Assembly: GCA_036345935.2 (NCBI GenBank)
Contig: JADWOT020001282.1
Span: 372,001 to 436,000 of the forward strand
Direction: 5' to 3'
DNA from: Taenia hydatigena
Lineage: Eukaryota; Platyhelminthes; Cestoda; Cyclophyllidea; Taeniidae
DNA: 64,000 bases
This document shows, one piece after another, positions 56,770-64,000 of this stretch; the stretch's first letter is position 1, and every line of letters starts with the position of its first letter. Made by a program: the position numbers and the translations under genes. Under the pieces are notes generated by a model. The model ran no database searches, was not told the origin of the DNA, and saw nothing but the letters and a program-made list of their open reading frames with translations.

Positions 56770-59700
56770 GCAATCGCAAAAACGTGCAGGAAAGAAACGA
56801 GTATGGCGCATCGCTTCGCCTCTGGTGGCGTGCCGTGGCACTAGACTGTATCTGAAATGCTGGCACATAAGCCATGCGAAAAAGCAGCCTTGCAATGAGT
56901 GAGTGCAATAAGGCTTGGAGAAGAGTGCTAGCAGTCAAAGCAATAGATTAGTCAAGCAATAAAGGCGATATGAAAAAAAATGCAATCACGCCGCTTAAAA
57001 CGGCGGTCGCAGCTGCATAAACACCTTGATTAAGTGGTAGCTATGCGTCTTTTTTACTTGCTTATAATAGACCACGAGTTTTGGCGAAGACGGATTTAGT
57101 AACTTTAAACATTATCGGTTTGCAATCTTTTAGGATGCACAGGAGGAGAGGGGAACTTAATGTTCCAATGTTCTCAGTGAATGCCATGAAATTCTGGTAA
57201 GAACGCATTTTGCTAGTTGTTTCAGACAATTATCAAGAGCAGCCGTGTCTACCTCAGCGTTTATTGGAGTGATGAGTGATGGATTCCTTTGATTGCTAGC
57301 CTATCCTTTTCAGTTGTTTAGTTTACATATAAGAAGATTGGGCGGCTGATTTCACCGACTTAGGCAAGTCAATATGATAGAAGTGATTAATAGCCCCACA
57401 AAAAACTCCGCAACTGGTGCGACTAGGTAATCTAGTGCCATGAAGTTTGTGTTTGTTGAGATGCAAACTTTGGGTTTCTTGATATACTTCTCGTTCATTG
57501 TGCCCTTGGTGAGGAGTTGAAATGCGCTTACCTTCGAAGGGTTCCGCTCAAGCTGCACACATAACTAAAATTGCCCATTGACTATCCCTTTTTACACCAA
57601 AAACTGTTCCTTCCTGCTATGTAATAGTCCTTTGCACACAACCGATGCATTCTACTTAATCTCTGACATGTTGAAAACCTGCCTTTAGCCGCCAGGAGGC
57701 GAGTTTAGCTAGCGAATCTCAACTTCTTATCAAGCAGTGAGGATGTGCGAATTCAGAAAACAAATAACTCCTTGGTTCGTTAGAACAGGCATCCTTAAAG
57801 CGACTCATGCCTGTCCAAATGACTTTTGAATTGAGAAGCGACAATCAGTCAAGGATTCGATCTCGCCTTGCAAAATGTTGTCTGTTCTTGGCGCAAAACA
57901 TTGTTGTGCAGGGACAAAAAGTAAAGAGCTATCAGAAATGCTGATTTAAAATACAATAAAAACTAAATTTTAGGTGTTTAGAAAAAAACCGATTGTTGCT
58001 CCTTCTTTTCATGGCAATGCTTTGTAGAATAAAAAGCGATGCTTTTGGCCTTCCAAAATATCTGCTATTCTGGTAGTCTCCATTGACAAGCAGCTTCTCA
58101 TCCTGTGCTGCGGAAACTAAATTCAGAGGTAGCTCGTCGGTTGCAAGTTAAAGAAGAGGCAAGCAAAGTATGGTAAGCTCTAGCACATGCATATGCTGCT
58201 CAAGTTTTGGCTAAATATGCGACTGCTCATCATCTGCATTCGATCTACTGTAAGCACTATAATCTCTGTTGAGGGACATGCTATTTACCAAAATAGCATT
58301 CCACGAATGCGCAATATGCCCTGTGATGCTCTGAGTTGCTATCTTATAACAAGTACATATGTATCGTGACCGAAATATTAGGCTTTTTTTCCACTTTAAT
58401 GCACGTTTTTTATTTTTCATTATATCTGGGTAAACAAATGCACATGCATTTATGCCTATGTTAGTCTGCATAGATATGCATGTTTATGATTCAAGATTTG
58501 GCTTCAAGTTATTAACGAAAAATACCAAGTGAATCCGCATTTTGATCCGAGTGGCGGACACTTGATGTGCTAGTGATTAAATAATTTCATTCCTACTTTT
58601 TACCTGCAGCTTTGTCGCATCACTTTATCATGTCATCCTACACATGTTTACCGTCTTTTAGCTGACCTGTTTGCGCACAATGCAATTCGTCAGGCGTAAG
58701 GGGGATCCCCTGGGCTGCATTTGTCATCAAAACAAAATAAGCAGATAGTTCGTGGTGGAGTTCGTGGAGCAATTAGGCTTATTTTGCAAAAAAGTTATCT
58801 TCTTCATCCAATAAAAGATTGTCTTGGCGAGTGAGCTAAATAAGGGACTCGCAATAATGCGCTATTTGATTTTGCTTCAAAGTTGAAATCGTGGTTTCCT
58901 GCTTGTCTCCAGACCTCCAAGTTGATTAATGCTGTTTTGTCTTGGACGCAACAAGGTGCAAGCATGATACCAACTTAGCATTAAGTTGGTGAACATAAAC
59001 TGCCAAAATTTTGCATTGAGGGTGGTCCTCACCACTTCCACTGTTTACTCTTCTGTTTCCGTGTGGACAAGTTTCCTTACCAATTGTAGCTTGCTGCATA
59101 ATACGGTCTAGGATGATTTAATAAGATTAAAGTGGTCGAGATAATTATCTCGATTGGTTCTAGAAGATGCTCTAAGTCTGCTGTATGTTGGATGATGTTT
59201 GGTCCTCTTTAAGAGGAAGTCCGTGGCAACCGAATTCATTTTGCAATAGTACAACACTGTAGCGGTTGTGGATGCCTCCGTTCCCGAAAACCTATCTACA
59301 CGCATAAAATTTTCGTCTGATCAAATAAGGCTTGCTGACAAGGAGCTCATAAGGCTACGCAACGCAAATAAATCCTGGCAACTCGTGGACTGGCCCTGAT
59401 TGTTTGCAATGATAGACGCGACTGATCTCATTCCACTGTGCCTTCAAGCACACAAAATAAAGGGCTATCGCACCTGTGGAGTTCGAAAAATGAGTGATAG
59501 TAAGCTATGTGCCCCGCTATTTAAAGCGTCTTCGGTTAAACAGCATAAGCTCGAGAAGGACAAAGCTCGTTCCCGCAGGGACACAATATGGCTCACGACT
59601 TGAGATGTTACTCAACACCATCCACTTAATCGGCAATACATTTGAGATGCCAAGTAGTTCAGCCTTACGCTACTGTGCATCACTCTGCTTATTCCTTTTG

Positions 59701-62700
59701 GGTAAAAGACAGAACAAAACAGCAGATCACGTGACTTGCTGCACGCGCCGCTGCTTTATTTGCCAGCCCGTCAACGAGAAGATGTCAAAGACAATGGTGA
59801 GAGACACGATTCTCCTGCAACGTCTTTAGAGGTACCTAGTGCTTATTTGGACGGACTAGGCACAATCATCAAGCTTCAGAGTGGTATGGAGGGGCTTTGA
59901 TCTGGGCGTGAGTGCCACTACATAGAGAAGGATGTTTTTCTTGCAAACCTTCTCTCGCCTTCGGTGGCTGATTTTCACCGTTATACACTTTAAATGTACG
60001 ATTAGATCCTACCTTTGGCCTAGTCTCAATTGACGCGGGAGCACCCAAAATGACATCCACCTCAGCATGGTAACGCGTTGACACAAGTTCAAAAATAATA
60101 ATCAAGGGGAAAGAGCAGTGACGAAAAATAGCCCATAAGGAAACATCAGTCATTTTACCACCCCCATTTGACTACAAGGCTCATCAGGCGCCATCGAATT
60201 GGAACTGTAAGCATTTTATGATGCCAATGAGTTCAGAAACTAGGAAATCCAACATTTGTAAAGCATGAATTTACTCCTTAAGCACCTCATTCCAGTCATT
60301 AGTTTGCGTTCTGCTGCTGTTGACTCAATAGCGCATGACTTATATCGCAAGAGTCTCTTTATCTTGCAAATTGCTAGCTGACTTCGTAGGCTCCAAGGTG
60401 GATAAATAAGAGCTAAAATCAGCAATCGTGTCAATCACGTTCAGTTAACTAGCAGTGCGAGGTGACCAACAAGTTGCCAAAGGAGTCATTAGAAAAAAAA
60501 CACAGTGGACGATGAGATGCATAACTAACAATCAGAGTAAAGAGCCGTAAAATAAGCCAGAGACTAGATTATTTAAGTATCTCTTAGTTGCGCATTAACT
60601 GCTCAAATGACGGTGAAATCTTAAGCTCAAATCATGCACTGCGGTTGCTACTTAAAACGCCTATTTGAAATAAAGGTGTCCGCTGCAGGCTAATATGGCC
60701 TGTGCCGTACCACGGGATAGAAATTAGTGCCAGAAAAAATCGGCACGTTGAACAATTTCGACAAACTTACCACCATCCGTTACGAGATTCTACTAAGGCT
60801 ACAAAACAGATGGGCCGCACCAGTTTCAGGAGGTGGAGAAAAGAATTGAAGTCATTAAAATTGGCAACTTAAAAAAAATCTACAAAATAAATTTTATTCA
60901 TTTATTAACAAGATAAGATAAAAGTATTGGGAGGACAATGCTCTAAAATGGAGGCGGAATGGATGATTGGCTGATAGGGCTAATTGCGTTGTAGAAAAGA
61001 AGACTGATATGCTGAGAGGAACAGCTATCTAACTTAGAAAAACCTCACAAGGGAAGAGGAACCTAAGTCGGAATTCATGGCAGGCTACTGACAAAAAATT
61101 GGGTGGGAATATTCGACCTATCTCCATGATACAAGAATTAAGCAGATGGCTCAAAGAGCCATTCGCCGATCATGAGACCAGATGAGTGTCTAAATGGGAA
61201 AAAAGAGGCGCAATTCGTACAGAAAACAAGAGGTTATCACCATTTTGATTGCCTTTACTTTCACGGAGTGCTGCGGACCTTTTAAACTTCATTGAGGGCG
61301 GAGAATTACGTAATTCACCGCAAGTACTTCCCCTCATCCCGCTTCTCCCATCACGCCATTTTCCTGCTCTTTGGCTCTCTTTGCGTTCCACGTTCACGTG
61401 TAAAATTTGCAAATCCTTTTTCCCTTCTGCATTCGTAGTCGATTTCAGCCATTGCATGGCCTGCCCAGCATTACTTAGTGCGAATAATGGACACAATATA
61501 TAGCAAGGATATTGTGGGTCCATGTAACATTGTAGCCAATTAATTCCAGCACAAAATCATGCCACCTGCTGTCTATGAGAAGTGAGTGCAGCTGAACTCT
61601 ATGTCACTGCCATCTCCTTTCTGTCTCTCCTCTCATTTTTAGTTTTTTGGGTCGCAACCCTACCCATGGATAAAAAGAGCCCATGCAAAATAGCGATGCA
61701 CTTATTTTGATCTTTCAATGACTAGGCACAAAGGAAAATAATCGTTCAGGAGCGTAGTTCGGCAGTATTGGCGGTTTCTCTGAATATATGGCTGAGTTAA
61801 ATGGACTTCGTGTTGACACATCATCGCACTGAGAAGGTTTTAATCAAGAGTGGAAACTATGGTAAGGTAGAATACTAGACTGAGGGCGAATAATAAATAG
61901 TTCACTTGACAGATATATCTCTCGTTTGGTCGCCATCTCTTTTTCTTTTATCCTAAAGTCGCTAACACACTGCCGCACAATTTCACCTCGTTACCATCTT
62001 TATCTCCAACAAATACGATGATGTTAGAGCATTAAATGCACGAATTCTTCTCTCTGTCTTCTAGCACTGCCACATTTCGACATGCTGTGCCACTTCTCCG
62101 ACCGAATTTCATGCATTTACCCCCCTTGCATGAATCTAACAAATACACAAGCGATTGTCACTGCAACCTCTCGGCTACTTCACTCTTCGCCACTTAAGGC
62201 CTTTCATCATATTTTAGAACTCAAATCGATGCGCAAACACTGTCTCACTTAGTAAAATGGCCGACAAAACAGCCTACCTTCTCAAACTGCTTAGGAATTG
62301 GTCACTAGTACTATAGCGAAATTCAAGAGCCCTACGCTCACAAACTGCAAGGCATGGGCAAACCGCGATGATTCCAAAATGCCCATTACACTCCATATGT
62401 GCTGTGCAATGCATCCACATTTATTTGTTCCAGCAACCAAACATCCAGCCCATAACTAGACAACATGGTAAAAATGCGGCTGAGGCAGCATGTTGGTGAC
62501 CTCAAAATACTGATCATAAAGATTGGCAAAACGAAGCTAGCGAAAGTATAGAGAGCTGTGCCCTGTTGAAACTATCCTCATTTTGCAGATGCGAATGCTT
62601 GAAAGCGAGCAAACTGAGCCGATACACTTCGGCACGTGGATGCTTAAAGGCAATTGGGGCAGTTTATGAAATTGTCTGAATGAGTTAGTTAACATTCACT

Positions 62701-62890
62701 GGCCTGTGCCTGTCGTAAAGGCGGCAGACCCGAGTGCAAACAACACGGGATTGGTCTTCCTATCCTTAACATTTATGCTCACAGAGCTAATAAAGTGACT
62801 AGATAGAGCTATAATTTATTCGCAGTTCATTAAACTCGGATCAAAACCAGAGTTTGCTTTTCTCACAAAATAAACCGATGAAAACTACCC
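56770..62890. other. Region without recognisable genes
   Basis: Frames of chance length only, including 59494-59829 plus (111 codons), 59869-60153 minus (94 codons, hydrophobic near its start) and 61170-61523 minus (117 codons). A small perfect hairpin (ATGCTATTT / AAATAGCAT, 4-base loop) lies at 58278-58299. I saw no repeat copy, RNA gene or domain. Confidence 0.4.
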
Positions 62891-62899
62891 TGCAGCGAT

Positions 62900-63205
62900 T
62901 TGAGTTCACTTGTTGTCTCACGTCTAATTAAAGTAATCAAGCAGACTTTCCAGATGCTCCCTTTTGGATGGCCTACACATCTGGAAAAATCTCATCAGCA
63001 CTACAACGGTGAGTTAAAATCAGCTAATGAGTTTCAACGAGGTCAGCTCAACATAAATACCCAGTTGGACGAAGATATTTATGCATGGCTTCATAGTAAT
63101 AAGTCGCCATATTGGTCAGCAAGTTTAGACCAACCGAATTTTCTAGAACCTATCGATAGATCCCACTTCTCTGTGCGAAAACCATCTAGCACTCAAAGTA
63201 TTTAA
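62900..63205 (+). CDS. Weak coding candidate, WW-like segment before a splice donor
   Basis: A 101-codon plus-strand frame without an early ATG. It contains LPFGWPTHLEKSHQHYN, which loosely resembles the start of a WW domain (L-P-x-G-W ... Y-Y), and immediately afterwards a consensus donor, CG|GTGAGT, at 63009. The remainder (DEDIYAWLHSNKSPYW and a polar tail) is open to 63205. The second conserved Trp of a WW domain would lie beyond the donor. Low confidence. Confidence 0.15.
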   Translation: MSSLVVSRLIKVIKQTFQMLPFGWPTHLEKSHQHYNGELKSANEFQRGQLNINTQLDEDIYAWLHSNKSPYWSASLDQPNFLEPIDRSHFSVRKPSSTQSI

Positions 63206-64000
63206 GGAAGCAATTTCGTCCATCAGCACTTGCCGGCCTTTTCTGGTTTCATCAGCGTAAATGCAGTAGCACGACTATCATAATGCTGCTCTACAATTCG
63301 ACCAAATGAAATAGACTGGAAATGGGGCATTTTGAGACTTTTGCCGGCGACCTTCAACTGTGCTTTCCTTATATGAATGGAAGCATGATTGAGCTTTTCC
63401 GCTTCAACTGCTTCATTTCTTAGCTTATACGTCGAAACACCAACATGGACAACCTGCATAGGTATGACTTGTATTCTTATAGGTCCGACTCGGTTTTCTC
63501 AAGCATCTTTCCAACTATCTCCAGCGATCTCTCTGCAATTGCACATACTGTTGTTGCAAAAGCAAGTGTGGGTTGATTAGGTGCTGGATAATCCTGTTCT
63601 GCTAAGTCTGATTGTTTGCTTCATGCGTTTTAGTTCGATTATGTGATTTTCCATCATTTTGTAAAAGTGTTAGTGTTCACCTAGATTTCCACAGACAGCA
63701 TAGAAGTGAGTAACGGCTGTTTTCAAGACGAGAGTATCCTCAGATAAATCAAATGAAGGCTATTGCCTTTCTTGCAACGATAAGAAGCTAGCCATTTAAG
63801 GCGGCTCCTCCTTAACCTGCTGAGGTGACAGACTTCGCCATGAAATTTAAAATGCTTCCAACTGCGCCATTTAATAAAAGAAGAGCTGTACTTACGATGC
63901 TGAAAAGGGTGTTTCAACCTAATTTTGTCGTGACTGTAATCTAAAATCTACTTACAGTTAGCAGAAAAGTGGGGTCCAGTAGAGCTGCGTCTAATACCCT
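63206..64000. other. Region without recognisable genes
   Basis: Short frames on both strands (63223-63459 minus, 63389-63580 plus, 63723-63917 minus). None has a motif. The window ends in ordinary AT-rich DNA. Confidence 0.45.

Noticed and set aside
1..64000. CRISPR array, phage or bacterial operon
   Set aside because: There are no regularly spaced repeats, no Shine-Dalgarno-preceded gene clusters and no long bacterial frames. The 28S fragment, tRNA-type SINEs and splice-like signals point to an animal genome.

Overview
This looks like a gene-poor, repeat-rich window of animal nuclear DNA. Nothing in it looks bacterial or organellar. The only unambiguous conserved sequence is a minus-strand piece of the 3' end of nuclear 28S rRNA (18848-19390), next to spacer-like DNA. 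Its sequence is clearly metazoan. A helminth, perhaps a flatworm, is my best guess from the 28S wording and the genome style, but I could not test it. Base composition is about 40% GC by eye. At that composition a simple stop-codon model predicts more than a hundred reading frames of at least 60 codons and a longest one near 150 codons by chance, and that is what the window shows. ORF length alone therefore supports no gene here, and I call coding segments only where a motif, splice site or duplicated copy adds something.

Layout. 0.4-2.1 kb: three diverged copies of a short interspersed family, with a fourth at 31.1 kb. 4.8-16.3 kb and 24.8-30.1 kb: two direct, diverged copies of one segment about 20 kb apart. 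The first copy is split by 5.9 kb (about 7.89-13.76 kb) that the second copy lacks. That 5.9 kb holds a cysteine-rich minus-strand reading frame (9.65-9.87 kb) and most of a composite repeat. 18.6-19.4 kb: the 28S/spacer fragment. 20.85-20.90 kb: a CRE plus TATA box arrangement. 23.3-24.35 kb: decayed reverse-transcriptase-like fragments around two adjacent hairpins. 31-35.7 kb and 51.6-52 kb: further repeats, including an inverted pair 20 kb apart. 37-64 kb: mostly featureless, with isolated possible exons at 39.1 kb (good acceptor and donor, whole codons), 47.9-48.9 kb (zinc-finger-like), 51.2 kb (membrane protein-like), 52.4 kb (cysteine-rich, with a consensus donor) and 62.9 kb.

The most distinctive element is a composite repeat present almost completely twice (13.44-13.87 and 35.26-35.73 kb). 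It has a purine-rich arm, then a tRNA-Ile-like head on the plus strand, then about 130-150 bp, then a tRNA-Arg-like head on the minus strand. The two heads face each other. The 35.7 kb Arg-like copy still folds as a tRNA with a fully paired acceptor stem. A partial copy lies at 56.4-56.8 kb, and another is truncated exactly at the junction in the second duplicated segment. No operon-like cooperation between genes can be claimed. This reads as intergenic or intronic DNA shaped by retroposons, duplication and deletion.
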